The notes under the pieces: generated by a model
Databases searched by the model: none
Told to the model about the DNA's origin: nothing
What the model saw: the letters and a program-made list of their open reading frames with translations, nothing else
Position numbers and translations under genes: made by a program
Shown: positions 6,402-15,771 of the stretch, piece after piece
Layout of the letters: every line of letters starts with the position of its first letter
Numbering within the stretch: position 1 is the stretch's first letter
NCBI GenBank assembly: GCA_002366565.1
Contig: DFBJ01000013.1
Coordinates: forward strand, 741,099-805,098
Direction: 5' to 3'
From: Bacteriovoracaceae bacterium UBA3083
GTDB taxonomy: Bacteria; Bdellovibrionota; Bacteriovoracia; Bacteriovoracales; Bacteriovoracaceae
DNA length: 64,000 bases

Positions 6402-8377
6402 TCATCATCCTCTGTCGACTCTTCTAATTTTCTAGCCGCTTCTTCTTTCATTTTCTTTTCTTGAAGATATATTCTACGCGCATTTTCTTTGTCTTCTTTT
6501 GCATATTTGGCGTAGGTTTCTGGCTCATATTTTTTCATATATGTTTCTATAACATTTCTAACAACTGGCGCTGCGGCTCCAGAACCTGAACATCCATGCT
6601 CAACGACAGCAGCAACAGCAACTTTTGGATTATCAAATGGAGCAAATGCCACAAAAATTCCATGGTGTCTGTCTTTATAAGGCATATCGACACATCTTGA
6701 GAAAAGCTCTTTCTTTGTCATTGATCTAACTTGCGAAGTACCAGATTTTCCGGCCATTCGAATTCCTCGACCTCTATACCACCAAGCTGTTCCTTTTCTA
6801 TGGTTTGTTACTTGATAAAGACCTTTCTTTACATGTTCTAAAGATTCATCACTTACTGTTACAGTGTTTACAACTTTAGGAGAGAATTTCTTTTTAATAG
6901 TTCCATCACTAGAGAAAATTTCTTTCAGTAAGTATGGCTGTAAAAGCTTTCCACCGTTGGCAATTGTTGCGTAGGCCATCGCAAGTTGAATTGGAGTTGC
7001 TAAAACGTATGATTGACCAATAACACATGAAAGAGTCTCGCCCTTCTGCCAAGGTTCACCAGTCTTTTTTAATTTCCAATCTTTATAAGGAAGTAACCCA
7101 GGTATTTCACGAGGAAGTGGAACTCCAGTCTTAGAGCTAAAACCAAATTGTTTTGCATAGTCAGAGAGAATATCTATATCTAACTTAACACCTATCTTAT
7201 AGAAATATACATCCACTGATCTTCTTAAAGATTTATAAACATCTGTGAGTCCATGACCACCTCTTTTCCAGTCGTGAAAAACTCTTCTTCCCAATCTAAA
7301 GGTAGGTGGACAATTAATTTCTTGAGTCGCTGTAACAATTTTTTCTTCTAAAGCAGCAATTGCTGTAAATGTTTTAAATGTTGACCCAGGAGAATAGTGC
7401 TCTTGAATAGTTCTATCCGTCATAGGTTTAAACTCATCTTGGCTAAGCTTCTTCCAATACTTGGCAGTTAGACCTCTTGAAAACTCAGTTGGATCAAAAC
7501 TAGGTCTTGAAACCATAGCTAAGATTTCACCAGTATTAACATCAACGGCAACAGCTGCTCCAACTTTATCTTCTAGAGAGTCATAGGCTCTTTTTTGCAT
7601 ATCTCTATCGATTGTTAATCTAATATTGTTCCCAGGAGTAGCTGCCTTATTTTCTATTCCTGCAAAAAGGTTCTTACCACCAATAAGCCTTTTCATTCTT
7701 CCTCTGGCATCAACTTCCATAAACTGATAACCATCTTCACCTCGAAGATCTAAATCAAAGTTTTTCTCAATCCCAGCTTGACCAATAAAGTCTCCGAGCT
7801 TGTAGTTGTAGTTATCTCTTTCTCTGTAGGTCGGTAATTGTTGTTGAGAAATCTCTGAGATATATCCCAGAGCGTGACTTCCAATCTCTTTGTCAGCATA
7901 TTCTCTAGAAATAAATGTCTGAACACTTACTCCAGGCATTTTTGAGTTTTCAGTTTCAATAACTGCAACTTCTTTTCTCGAAATATTTTTCTTTATAATG
8001 ATTGGTCTATATCTCGCTTGGTATGAGTTCTTTTTCAAAATACCATAGATAGACTTTTCACTCATTTCTAAGATTTTTGCTAACTTTGAAAGTGTCTCTT
8101 TCTTATTAGTTAAATACTGAGGAACTATAATTGCATCAAAGCGAGGAACATTTTGTACTAGAAGTTGGTTATTTCTAGAAAAGATCATTCCTCTTGGGGC
8201 CTTAACTGTTTCTTTTCGAAGACGGTTTTGTACAGAGTACTTATAGAACTCGTCACCTTTATAAATCTGTAAGTACCAAAGTCTAATTAAAATTATAATA
8301 AAGCAGGCTATAACAATATTAAAAATTAGTACTGCTCTCCCCTTATGCGAACGAACAATATCATCTTCACCAAACAT
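6398..8377 (-). CDS. mrdA: Penicillin-binding protein 2 (elongasome transpeptidase)
   Basis: 659 residues. An N-terminal transmembrane anchor (VLIFNIVIACFIIILIRLWYLQI, about 15-37) is followed by the pedestal/dimerisation region and the transpeptidase. The catalytic SxxK is in YSPGSTFKTF, the second motif is SVD in LRRSVDVYFYKIG (S-x-D is normal for PBP2), and the third is KSGTSQ. It crosslinks peptides of new glycan made by RodA. The C-terminus carries a charged coiled-coil extension (about 630-659, rich in K and E) that is longer than usual. It overlaps mreD by 1 nt and rodA by 4 nt. Confidence 0.96.
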   Translation of the reverse strand: MFGEDDIVRSHKGRAVLIFNIVIACFIIILIRLWYLQIYKGDEFYKYSVQNRLRKETVKAPRGMIFSRNNQLLVQNVPRFDAIIVPQYLTNKKETLSKLAKILEMSEKSIYGILKKNSYQARYRPIIIKKNISRKEVAVIETENSKMPGVSVQTFISREYADKEIGSHALGYISEISQQQLPTYRERDNYNYKLGDFIGQAGIEKNFDLDLRGEDGYQFMEVDARGRMKRLIGGKNLFAGIENKAATPGNNIRLTIDRDMQKRAYDSLEDKVGAAVAVDVNTGEILAMVSRPSFDPTEFSRGLTAKYWKKLSQDEFKPMTDRTIQEHYSPGSTFKTFTAIAALEEKIVTATQEINCPPTFRLGRRVFHDWKRGGHGLTDVYKSLRRSVDVYFYKIGVKLDIDILSDYAKQFGFSSKTGVPLPREIPGLLPYKDWKLKKTGEPWQKGETLSCVIGQSYVLATPIQLAMAYATIANGGKLLQPYLLKEIFSSDGTIKKKFSPKVVNTVTVSDESLEHVKKGLYQVTNHRKGTAWWYRGRGIRMAGKSGTSQVRSMTKKELFSRCVDMPYKDRHHGIFVAFAPFDNPKVAVAAVVEHGCSGSGAAAPVVRNVIETYMKKYEPETYAKYAKEDKENARRIYLQEKKMKEEAARKLEESTEDDE

Positions 8378-8910
8378 TAAGCATCGTCCCCAAGCATTCC
8401 TTCACCACCCGTGCTCCAGATACGATCTAAGATAGCAAAGAAGAACGGAGCAAGAAGAGAAATGACAATACTCTCAGGAATGAATCTCCACATCTTTTCA
8501 ACAATTAATGAAAAGCTATTTGTCTTTAAATAAAAGAGAAAAGAAACTGTAAAGAACCAGACCAATTGGAAAATTTGCGTTACGGCAATAGTAATAATTG
8601 CAGAAGAAAAATGTAATACATCTCTTAAGTAAGAGATTACGATACAAATAAATACTCCAGCAATAGTTCCTAGTTCCCACCCTTCAATTGAGAAGAAAGA
8701 ATGAAAATACTGAACAATTAAGATTATAACTGAGAGGTATGGAGTCTCTAACTTAAACCCTAAATATAGTACGATTAGAATATTAAATGGAATGATATAC
8801 TTTTGAACTCCCAATGCTGGCAACAAGGCAGTAGAAATAATCTCTAAGACTATTAAAATCAAAAGGGTTATTATCAAAGGTACAATGATATCTTTTAATT
8901 GAGCTTTCAC
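8377..8910 (-). CDS. mreD: Rod-shape-determining protein MreD
   Basis: 177 residues with about five or six transmembrane segments and little else, the typical size and profile of MreD. The sequence is poorly conserved, so the call relies partly on position: it lies between mreC and PBP2, overlapping mreC by 4 nt and the PBP2 start by 1 nt. MreD links MreC to the elongation machinery in the inner membrane. Confidence 0.88.
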   Translation of the reverse strand: MKAQLKDIIVPLIITLLILIVLEIISTALLPALGVQKYIIPFNILIVLYLGFKLETPYLSVIILIVQYFHSFFSIEGWELGTIAGVFICIVISYLRDVLHFSSAIITIAVTQIFQLVWFFTVSFLFYLKTNSFSLIVEKMWRFIPESIVISLLAPFFFAILDRIWSTGGEGMLGDDA

Positions 8911-9833
8911 TTATCCTTCTCCTCTGAGTTACTATCTAAAGCATTCCACTCTAAATCTTTCTTCTCATCACTATCAGAGACCAGGACAATCACTTCTTCC
9001 AACTTTCCAAAATTTACACTTGGTGAAATCGTCACATCTTGAGTCATCCCGTAAGACTCTCTCTCAATTCGAGAAACTTTTCCAATCAGAATTCCCTTTG
9101 GATAAAGGTTTCCTAAACCAGAAGTTAGAATCTCATCATTAAGGATAATTGGCTCAGTTCTTTTTACATACTTCATTAAACACTGACGATCCGAGTCACC
9201 CTCGACTATTCCGTGTGCTCTTACTCGCTTAACTAATGAATCAACTCTATTATTTGGATCAAGAATAGTGAGAACGTCTGCAAAGTGGTCAGTTAATCTA
9301 TAAATAAAACCAACTAAACCTTCACCAGTAACAACTGTTGACTGTAACTTTAGTCCATCAATTAGTCCCTTATTAATCCTAAGGACACGGAAGTCACTTG
9401 ACGCATCTCGCGCAACAACTTGCGCCAAGATCTTCTTGTAAGGCAGTTCAATTCCAAAATCGAGTAGCTTTTTTAAGCGAACATTCTCTAGCTCCATTTC
9501 TTTATAAGAAAAGAGCTTACTGTTCATCTCTGAAAGCTTCATCTTCAATTTATCATTTTCTTTAGATGCATTTACGTTAGCAATATAGTTTTCAAATACT
9601 GAATTAAAACTAGTTTGTACGAAAGTTACACTTTTTTGAATAGGAGCAAAGAAATCTATCATTACATTCTCAAAAGCACTTGTTCTGTGTTGCGTAAAAT
9701 CTCTGGTAGAAATACCATATAACGCTACTGCACAAACTAAGACATTAAGAATTATTTTAGTTTTTTGCCCTTCTCCTTCACCAATTCTCACTTGGTCCAT
9801 CCTTGAGTTTAATAATTTACGTAGAGAAGTCAT
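8907..9833 (-). CDS. mreC: Rod-shape-determining protein MreC
   Basis: 308 residues: a short cytoplasmic N-terminus, one transmembrane segment (IILNVLVCAVALYGIS, about 27-42), a coiled coil (about 75-120, NVNASKENDKLKMKLSEMN) and the periplasmic beta domain containing ARDASSDFRVLRINKGLIDGL and LVGFIYRLTDHFADVLTILDPNNRVDSLV, both characteristic of MreC. The C-terminus is acidic and extended. It is first in the cell-shape operon and divergent from ppiD. No mreB is adjacent, although mreB usually precedes mreC. Confidence 0.94.
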   Translation of the reverse strand: MTSLRKLLNSRMDQVRIGEGEGQKTKIILNVLVCAVALYGISTRDFTQHRTSAFENVMIDFFAPIQKSVTFVQTSFNSVFENYIANVNASKENDKLKMKLSEMNSKLFSYKEMELENVRLKKLLDFGIELPYKKILAQVVARDASSDFRVLRINKGLIDGLKLQSTVVTGEGLVGFIYRLTDHFADVLTILDPNNRVDSLVKRVRAHGIVEGDSDRQCLMKYVKRTEPIILNDEILTSGLGNLYPKGILIGKVSRIERESYGMTQDVTISPSVNFGKLEEVIVLVSDSDEKKDLEWNALDSNSEEKDK

Positions 9834-9942
9834 ATAAAGAGTAACTAATTAAGCTTCAACTGCCAATAATCTTTACGGATTTAATAAGTCCGTGGAATAA
9901 TATGCTTTTAAAAAAATAAACATATTAAAAGGATTTTACGCT

Positions 9943-11430
9943 ATGTCTGAAAATGAAACTACTCCAAAAAAATCTTCAAGTATTTTTGTGACTATCTTCA
10001 TTGGTTTAATTGTTGTGTCTTTCATGTTCACTGGATATCAAAGTATGACAACTTCTCCTAACTCTGTTGCCAAGGTTGGTAGTGAATTAGTTAGTATCGA
10101 AGATTATCAAAGAGAGTACAATAGACAGCTTGAGTTTTACCGTGGACTATTTGGTGGTAAAGACCTTACTACACAACAAATTCAACAATTCCGTATTAAA
10201 GAAACTGCTCTAAGAAACTTAATCCAATTAAAGCTTACTTTAATCTTAGGTGATAAAGTTGGAGTTATCCCAAGCTCAGAAGAAGTAAAAGCTGAAATTA
10301 AAAAGCTTCCTTACTTTCAAGTAAACGGACAATTTAGCATAAATAGATATAAAGACCTTTTAGCTGCGAACCGCATGACTCCTACTCAATTTGAAGAAAC
10401 TATCACAAATCAAGTTAGAGGAACGACTACAGACGCACTATTTACTTCAATGCCAATCTCAGAGTCTTACTTCAAAGACATTAACAAATTCAAAGATCAA
10501 AAGATTCAAGCCAATATTGTTGAAATAGACAAAGAGGCCCTAAGAAAGACTCTTCCAGTATCAAAAGAAGAAATTACAAAATATCTTGCTGACGAAACTA
10601 ACTCTAATAGAGTGAGTTCTTTATTTAATGATAGAAAATCTTCGTTAGACCAAAAAGAGCAAGTTAAGGCAAGACACATTCTTTTCAAAACTGACGGAAA
10701 AAATGATAAGCAAAAGCTTAAAGCGATTACAACTCTTCGTAAAAAACTGACTAAGAAAAACTTCATTTCTCAAGCAAAGAAACATACTGAAGAAGAAGCA
10801 GGTAAAGCAACAGGTGGAGATTTAAAGTGGTTCCCAAGAGGAGCAATGGTTCCAGAGTTTGATAAAGCAGCTTTCTCAATGAAGCCAGGAACTATTTCAT
10901 CTCCAATTAAGAGTTCTTTTGGATATCACATAATTTTTGTTGAAGATAAGAAAGAAGAAAAATTAGCGACACTTGCAGAGCATAAAGATGCACTAGCTAG
11001 TGAATTAATTAGAAACACAAAGAATACTGAGCTTGAAGCACTTGCAAAAGTAGCGACAGAGGAAGTTGTAAAGGCATCAAGTTCAACTAGAAAACTGAAC
11101 AAACTAAAGAAAAAGTATGGACTTAAAATTGAACCTTCGAAAGAAATCAATAAGCTAGATGGTTCAACAGGTCAAATTCAGCTTGAAGCAGCTAATTTAA
11201 CAGAGATATTTAAGTCAGGAATAGATCAAGATAAAGTCTATACTTTCGATAGAGCGAGCAATATTGTCGTTGTAAAATCGTCAAAATTTGATAATAAAGA
11301 CAAGACAAGCTCAGAAGAAATTGAAGAAGCGAATAACTCGCTTAAAAATATTCTTTCTAGAAAGCTTAAGCAAGATATATTAAAAGATCTTGAAGCCAGT
11401 GTTACAGTTAAAGACTTTGGCGTACTTTAG
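9943..11430 (+). CDS. PpiD/SurA-like periplasmic peptidyl-prolyl isomerase
   Basis: 495 residues. A single N-terminal transmembrane segment (IFVTIFIGLIVVSFMFTGYQS, about 14-34) anchors it. The SurA_N-like chaperone region follows (VAKVGSELVSIEDYQREYNRQ and on). A parvulin domain (about 240-345) contains VKARHILFKTD, GGDLKWFPRGAMVPEFDKAAFSM and SSFGYHIIFVEDK. It would assist folding of outer-membrane and secreted proteins at the periplasmic face. The parvulin motifs are well kept, so isomerase activity is plausible. The ferredoxin gene begins 16 nt after its stop. Confidence 0.9.
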   Translation: MSENETTPKKSSSIFVTIFIGLIVVSFMFTGYQSMTTSPNSVAKVGSELVSIEDYQREYNRQLEFYRGLFGGKDLTTQQIQQFRIKETALRNLIQLKLTLILGDKVGVIPSSEEVKAEIKKLPYFQVNGQFSINRYKDLLAANRMTPTQFEETITNQVRGTTTDALFTSMPISESYFKDINKFKDQKIQANIVEIDKEALRKTLPVSKEEITKYLADETNSNRVSSLFNDRKSSLDQKEQVKARHILFKTDGKNDKQKLKAITTLRKKLTKKNFISQAKKHTEEEAGKATGGDLKWFPRGAMVPEFDKAAFSMKPGTISSPIKSSFGYHIIFVEDKKEEKLATLAEHKDALASELIRNTKNTELEALAKVATEEVVKASSSTRKLNKLKKKYGLKIEPSKEINKLDGSTGQIQLEAANLTEIFKSGIDQDKVYTFDRASNIVVVKSSKFDNKDKTSSEEIEEANNSLKNILSRKLKQDILKDLEASVTVKDFGVL

Positions 11431-11445
11431 ACCTTAGGAGAAGAA

Positions 11446-11679
11446 ATGGCAGAAAAATCAGCAAAGTGGGATTTAAACGTTAGTGGAAAGTTCTATGTTG
11501 ATGACCAGTGTATAGCATGTGATGCATGCATTATGGAAGCTGAAGATTTCTTTGAAATGAATGATGACGATGGTCATGCATTTGTAAAAAAGCAACCTTC
11601 TAATGATGAAGAACTCGAAATGTGTAACTCAGCATTAGAAGCTTGTCCTGTCGAGGCCATAGGCTCAGACGGAGAATAA
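11446..11679 (+). CDS. Single-cluster [4Fe-4S] ferredoxin
   Basis: 77 residues. The cluster ligands are C22, C25 and C28 (CIACDAC) with C67 in ACPVEAI. An extra C60 matches the position of a structural cysteine in monocluster ferredoxins. The acidic surface (EAEDFFEMNDDDGH) fits an electron carrier. It is cotranscribed with the PpiD-like gene, 16 nt downstream with an AGGAG site, and is followed by a terminator. The partner enzyme is not evident here. Confidence 0.93.
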   Translation: MAEKSAKWDLNVSGKFYVDDQCIACDACIMEAEDFFEMNDDDGHAFVKKQPSNDEELEMCNSALEACPVEAIGSDGE

Positions 11680-11690
11680 AATAGATAATC

Positions 11691-11719
11691 AAGGGATAGT
11701 TCAACTATCCCTTTTTTTT
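11691..11719 (+). terminator. Rho-independent terminator
   Basis: AAGGGATAGTT (11691-11701) pairs with AACTATCCCTT (11703-11713), followed by an uninterrupted T-tract to 11719. It ends the ppiD-ferredoxin transcript. Confidence 0.95.
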
Positions 11720-11732
11720 GCCCTCAGAATAC

Positions 11733-11761
11733 TTTCAATTTCAAGTTTTTCTCTCCATAAT
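11733..11761 (+). promoter_or_regulatory. Candidate sigma-70 promoter
   Basis: TTTCAA (11733-11738), 17-nt spacer, CATAAT (11756-11761), 31 nt before the ATG of the phosphodiesterase lipoprotein. Both hexamers are imperfect. Confidence 0.4.
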
Positions 11762-11792
11762 AATTTAACCATTCATTTAACTAGGACCTATA

Positions 11793-13049
11793 ATGAAATT
11801 TATAAATTTTCTAGCTATCCTTTTATTCTTAACATCTTGCTCGACTAGCCAAAATTATCATTCGGTAGATAATAGAATTAATAGCAAAGAATCACAGAAA
11901 AAGCCTTACGTTCTACTCATTTCAATTGATGGATACAGATGGGATTATACTGAAAAGTATAAACCAAAGTTTCTAACAAAATTCAAAGAGACCGGCTCAT
12001 CAGTAAAGAGCTTAAGACCATCATATCCAACAAAAACCTTTCCAAATCACCTATCATTAGCAACAGGTCGCTATCCAGTAAATCATGGAATAATTGGAAA
12101 TAGTTTCTATGCTCCAACAATGAGAGAAGAATACTCACTTAGAAATAGAGAAGCTGTTACTGATTCAAGATTCTACCTGGCCAAGCCTATTTGGGTACTT
12201 GCAGAAGAACAAAACCTATTAGCAGCAACATACTTTTGGCCTGGTTCAGAAGCCAAAATAGATGGCTCTCTACCAAGTTATTACTTAACTTATAACCATA
12301 ACACGCCACATGAAGATCGAATAAATACAGTGATTGAATGGTATAAACTCCCAGAAGAGAAGCGACCACACCTTACCACTCTTTACTTTTCAGACGTTGA
12401 TAGCGCTGGTCACAAATATGGACCAAACTCTAAAGAAGTAAAAAATGCAATTATTAAAGTTGATCAATCAATAGAAAAGTTAAATACAGAACTTTCAAAA
12501 CTTAACCTTCCAATCAATATAATCATCGTTTCAGATCATGGGATGGCCAACGTAGACTCTGATAAATTTGAATTAATCGCCAGTGAAGAGCTGAAAGAAG
12601 AAATTAAACTTAGCTATAAGGTTATTGGGAAGGGACCAATTGTTCATTTCTACGTGAATGACAATCCACAAACAAATACGATCTCTCTACTAGAGAGAAT
12701 AAATAAGAACGCTAGTAATTTTAAATGTTATGACAATAAAAGTACTCCTAAGAAATTAAACTTTAGAGATAGTGAAAGAATTGGTGACTTTGTATGTCTT
12801 GCAAATAAGGGATGGTCTATAGGTCTTTCAAAAGGTCATCTTCCAAAAGGGAATCATGGTTGGTCTCAGTATGAAGGAATGGAGATGCATTCGATACTTT
12901 ATGCAAAAGGTCCCAATTTTAAAGAATCTTTCCAAGCTAATACCATCAATAATATTGATATCTATCCGATGATAGCAAAGTTATTAGATCTAAAAATTGA
13001 TCACAAAATTGATGGGACAATTAAGTATTCGAAAGAACTCTTAAAATAA
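11793..13049 (+). CDS. Type I phosphodiesterase/nucleotide pyrophosphatase-like lipoprotein
   Basis: 418 residues. Lipobox LTSC puts the acylated cysteine at residue 16 (FLAILLFLTSCSTSQ). The mature part is an alkaline-phosphatase-superfamily phosphodiesterase (NPP type). Metal and catalytic residues are in ISIDGYRWDY (first Asp), YPTKTFPNHLSLATGRYP (nucleophilic Thr, conserved N-H), YFSDVDSAGHKYGP (Asp and His), VSDHGM (Asp-His) and KGNHGW (His). It would split nucleotide or other phosphodiester bonds on the cell envelope or outside, useful for scavenging. It is monocistronic, with terminators on both sides. Confidence 0.92.
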   Translation: MKFINFLAILLFLTSCSTSQNYHSVDNRINSKESQKKPYVLLISIDGYRWDYTEKYKPKFLTKFKETGSSVKSLRPSYPTKTFPNHLSLATGRYPVNHGIIGNSFYAPTMREEYSLRNREAVTDSRFYLAKPIWVLAEEQNLLAATYFWPGSEAKIDGSLPSYYLTYNHNTPHEDRINTVIEWYKLPEEKRPHLTTLYFSDVDSAGHKYGPNSKEVKNAIIKVDQSIEKLNTELSKLNLPINIIIVSDHGMANVDSDKFELIASEELKEEIKLSYKVIGKGPIVHFYVNDNPQTNTISLLERINKNASNFKCYDNKSTPKKLNFRDSERIGDFVCLANKGWSIGLSKGHLPKGNHGWSQYEGMEMHSILYAKGPNFKESFQANTINNIDIYPMIAKLLDLKIDHKIDGTIKYSKELLK

Positions 13050-13077
13050 AAAAAGGCACTAGTTAAACTAGTGCCTT
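13045..13077 (-). terminator. Terminator of the flagellar operon (possibly bidirectional)
   Basis: AAGGCACTAGTT (13053-13064) and AACTAGTGCCTT (13066-13077) form a 12-bp stem. On the minus strand it is followed by TTTTTTATTT, an efficient intrinsic terminator for flgE. On the plus strand it follows the phosphodiesterase stop by 3 nt but has only a weak T-run after it. Confidence 0.9.
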
Positions 13078-13106
13078 ATATTTAATCTTTAGGAGAGATT
13101 ATTTAA

Positions 13107-14387
13107 TTATCTTTTAATACTAAGTACTTGTTGTAACATCTCATCTGCAGTTGTTAACGTCTTCGCATTTGCTTGAAAGTTTCTTTGCGCCGTCATCAAT
13201 CCAACAAATTCATTTGCAATATCAACATTTGAAAGCTCAATTGATTTTGAAAGAACTTCCCCTCTACCAGATTCACCAGGTTTCCCCATTGCAGCTTCAC
13301 CAGAGTTTCTAGATTCTTTTAAAAGGTTCTTACCTACTTTGAATAGTCCTTCATTATTCTCAAACTTTGCTACTGCAATTTGAGATATATCTCTAGACTC
13401 TCCATTATCATAAACAGCTGTTAAGATACCTGCATCATTAAACGACATAGAAGCGAGTGTTGCAGCTGAGAACCCGTCTTGAGAGTGTCTAGCAATTGCA
13501 GAACCTGACCCATACTGAGTAGAAGCTCCGATACCTTCTCCACCTTCAACAATTGATTCACCAAAGTTGAATGAAATCTTTTGATCAGGAGCTGCACCTT
13601 TATTAAAGTTGAAAGAGTTAGAAGACTCTTGCTCTTCTTGAAGTTGACCTTTGTTATTAAAAATAAGGTTACCTTCTGCCATCTGAGTAAATTTACCTGG
13701 CTCTCCACCTTCAACGTCTGCACCATCTGCAAGTGCTCTATATGTCCATTGATTGTTATCAGTCTTATTATAGTAAACAGTTACAAGTCTAGCTGTACCA
13801 ACGTTATCATAAACTGTTACAGAGTTAGAAAAGTTTGAAGTTGCATCAGGATCATTGATATCAAATTCTTTGATCTCTGCTCTAGAATCTAAGTTTAAAT
13901 TTAAGTTAACTTTTTCTGAAGCTTGAGCAGGAATTGTTGTACTCCCTAGCTTTACTGGTGCTTCTTTATTTGTGATTTTACCAGTCTCGTCTGCTTCAAA
14001 TCCTACTACTTGGTAACCATCAGAGTTAACAAGCTCACCTTCTTTATTAAAGTGAAAAGAACCATCTCTAGTAAAACCTTTTCCAAATGGTGCATTAACT
14101 TTAAAGAAACCATCACCATTTACAGCAAGATCTGTAATATTATCAGTTCTAGCAACATCACCTTGACTCATTAATGTTTTAATATGAGCTAGCTTTGTAC
14201 CTGCTCCAAATTGATCTCCACCATCAATTCCCTTAAGAGAAGTAGCAAGAACATCTTGAAATTCCGCTCTTGAAGACTTAAAACCATTCGTACCAGCGTT
14301 AGCAATGTTATCACCAATAACACCCATACCCTGCCCAACAGCGTTTAAACCAGTTACACCAATGTTAAATGAACGTAAAATTCCCAT
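13107..14387 (-). CDS. flgE: Flagellar hook protein FlgE
   Basis: 426 residues. The N-terminal rod/hook motif is SFNIGVTGLNAVGQG and DNIANAGTNGFK (about 6-38). The C-terminus carries LSNVDIANEFVGLMTAQRNFQANAKTL, the matching coiled-coil half. The D1/D2 body in between includes GDGFFKV. It assembles the extracellular hook. A consensus AGGAGG precedes the ATG. It is the last gene of the operon, separated from the TIGR02530-type gene by 110 nt that hold a small hairpin, so it may be expressed at a different level. Confidence 0.96.
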   Translation of the reverse strand: MGILRSFNIGVTGLNAVGQGMGVIGDNIANAGTNGFKSSRAEFQDVLATSLKGIDGGDQFGAGTKLAHIKTLMSQGDVARTDNITDLAVNGDGFFKVNAPFGKGFTRDGSFHFNKEGELVNSDGYQVVGFEADETGKITNKEAPVKLGSTTIPAQASEKVNLNLNLDSRAEIKEFDINDPDATSNFSNSVTVYDNVGTARLVTVYYNKTDNNQWTYRALADGADVEGGEPGKFTQMAEGNLIFNNKGQLQEEQESSNSFNFNKGAAPDQKISFNFGESIVEGGEGIGASTQYGSGSAIARHSQDGFSAATLASMSFNDAGILTAVYDNGESRDISQIAVAKFENNEGLFKVGKNLLKESRNSGEAAMGKPGESGRGEVLSKSIELSNVDIANEFVGLMTAQRNFQANAKTLTTADEMLQQVLSIKR

Positions 14388-14432
14388 GAGTCCCTCCTAG
14401 ACCTTGTATTAAATAAGAATATTTTGCGAAGG

Positions 14433-14458
14433 GTGTTTAGTAACTACAGACTAAACAC
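14433..14458 (-). other. Inverted repeat in the gap before flgE
   Basis: GTGTTTAGT (14433-14441) and ACTAAACAC (14450-14458) form a 9-bp stem with an 8-nt loop. No T-tract follows on the minus strand. It could stabilise the flgE message as an RNA stem or be a binding site. No sigma-54 or sigma-28 promoter was found in this gap. Confidence 0.5.
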
Positions 14459-14497
14459 AAGGCTTCCGGAAAGGACCAGCCATCAATCATAAAATAC

Positions 14498-14908
14498 TTA
14501 AACGATTACCGTAGAATCAATCTTGGTAAATACGTTTTCTAAAATATTATTTTTATCTATCGCCGTAACAATTTTATTCTTTGGTACGTCAACAATATAT
14601 GCAGCTTTATCCGTTATTACTAACGAGTCTTGGCCACCCTTTTCTTTCAATTTATCCATTGCGCCTTTCAACTTGAAAAACTCATTTGAATCCATTGATA
14701 AATTTCTTTCTTGTAATCTTTTCGCTGCATGAGTTGAGAGTTGTATCCCATGCTCTTTTCGTGTTTGATCAACACTATCTTGGAGAAGGGCCTTAAACTC
14801 ATCACCAGTTTTTCCCTTTCCAATTTTATTATCTAGGTTAACCTTCTTGTCCGAAGGTATCTTCGATACATTTGGAATAAGAATGTTGTTAACCGTTGTG
14901 TTTGTCAT
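14498..14908 (-). CDS. Flagellar operon protein, TIGR02530 type
   Basis: 136 residues. The C-terminal half has the family pattern LSTHAAKRLQERNL (about 57-70), KEKGGQDSLVITDKAAYIVDVPKNKIVTAID and NVFTKIDSTVIV. These small proteins are found between flgD and flgE in many flagellar operons, as here, and are thought to take part in hook assembly; the molecular role is not established. The N-terminal 40 residues are polar and poorly conserved in kind. Confidence 0.85.
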   Translation of the reverse strand: MTNTTVNNILIPNVSKIPSDKKVNLDNKIGKGKTGDEFKALLQDSVDQTRKEHGIQLSTHAAKRLQERNLSMDSNEFFKLKGAMDKLKEKGGQDSLVITDKAAYIVDVPKNKIVTAIDKNNILENVFTKIDSTVIV

Positions 14909-14919
14909 TTACTTTTCTC

Positions 14920-15771
14920 TTAGTTGACTTGCGACTCTATATTATTATAGGCCTGTGCAGCATTCTTTTTCAAGCTAGGTAAATTCTTTAGCGCCGCATT
15001 ATTTGCCTGCTTTGGTAGTGAGAAGCTTTCTACATCTCTAAGAAAAACTTTCTTCCCTCTATCTAACTCTAATACTGCCTCACCATTTTCAAAATGAACA
15101 CCAGTAACAAGTCCAGTAGACTTAGTTTCACCTTTAAACTTATTCATTGTTTCATCATAGGCAGTAACATCAATTCTATAGTCACCTTTAACAGCAGGAG
15201 CTCCATCTAACTGAAGACCATCCCATGTAACAGATTGACTTCCCTCTCCTAGTGATTCTTTTTCAATTTGAGAGATTAGTTGATTCTTACTATCGTAGAT
15301 TCTTACAAGTATGTTATTTGCAGCTTTCTTTAAATGAAATGGAAGAACAGTACTTCTACTTTCTCCATCATAATTTACAGAAGTACCTTTAGACATTACT
15401 TCTTTTCCTATGAAACTTGCTGCCATAAATTTATTTTCAGTAGTTTCATTCTTTTGCATACCATCCATTTTTGTATTCATGTTGGTAAGCTGTTCTAACT
15501 GAGAAAATTGAGCTAAATCTGCAGCAAACTGCTTTTGATCCATAGGCTTCATTGGATCTTGATTAGCAAGTTGATGAGAAAGTAGTTTTAGGAAACCATC
15601 TTTTCCTAATTTATTATGATCTTTTTGATCAACAAACTGCTGATCAGGTCTGATACCTGCCATATCATTTAGTTTATCGCCGACATTTTGTTTTTTCTTA
15701 CTATTACTAGTTTTCTTTAAAGCAATACCATTAAATGGATTTGCAGCTTTTGGTCTTCCGATTCCGGCCAT
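14920..15771 (-). CDS. flgD: Flagellar hook-capping protein FlgD
   Basis: 283 residues. The conserved N-terminal segment is FLKLLSHQLANQDPMKPMDQKQFAADLAQFSQLEQLTNMN (about 62-101). The C-terminal part contains the FlgD Ig-like region (VTWDGLQLDGAPAVKGDYRIDVTAYD). It caps the growing hook for polymerisation of FlgE. The start overlaps the fliK stop by 1 nt (TAATG). Confidence 0.95.
   Translation of the reverse strand: MAGIGRPKAANPFNGIALKKTSNSKKKQNVGDKLNDMAGIRPDQQFVDQKDHNKLGKDGFLKLLSHQLANQDPMKPMDQKQFAADLAQFSQLEQLTNMNTKMDGMQKNETTENKFMAASFIGKEVMSKGTSVNYDGESRSTVLPFHLKKAANNILVRIYDSKNQLISQIEKESLGEGSQSVTWDGLQLDGAPAVKGDYRIDVTAYDETMNKFKGETKSTGLVTGVHFENGEAVLELDRGKKVFLRDVESFSLPKQANNAALKNLPSLKKNAAQAYNNIESQVN

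Noticed and set aside
6398..8377. Changed active site in PBP2 (SVD instead of SxN)
   Set aside because: S-x-D is the usual second motif in PBP2-type enzymes, so this is not unusual.
9885..9903. Imperfect inverted repeat ACGGATT-TAATA-AGTCCGT between mreC and ppiD
   Set aside because: One wobble pair, no T-tract and AT-rich context; too weak to call as operator or terminator.
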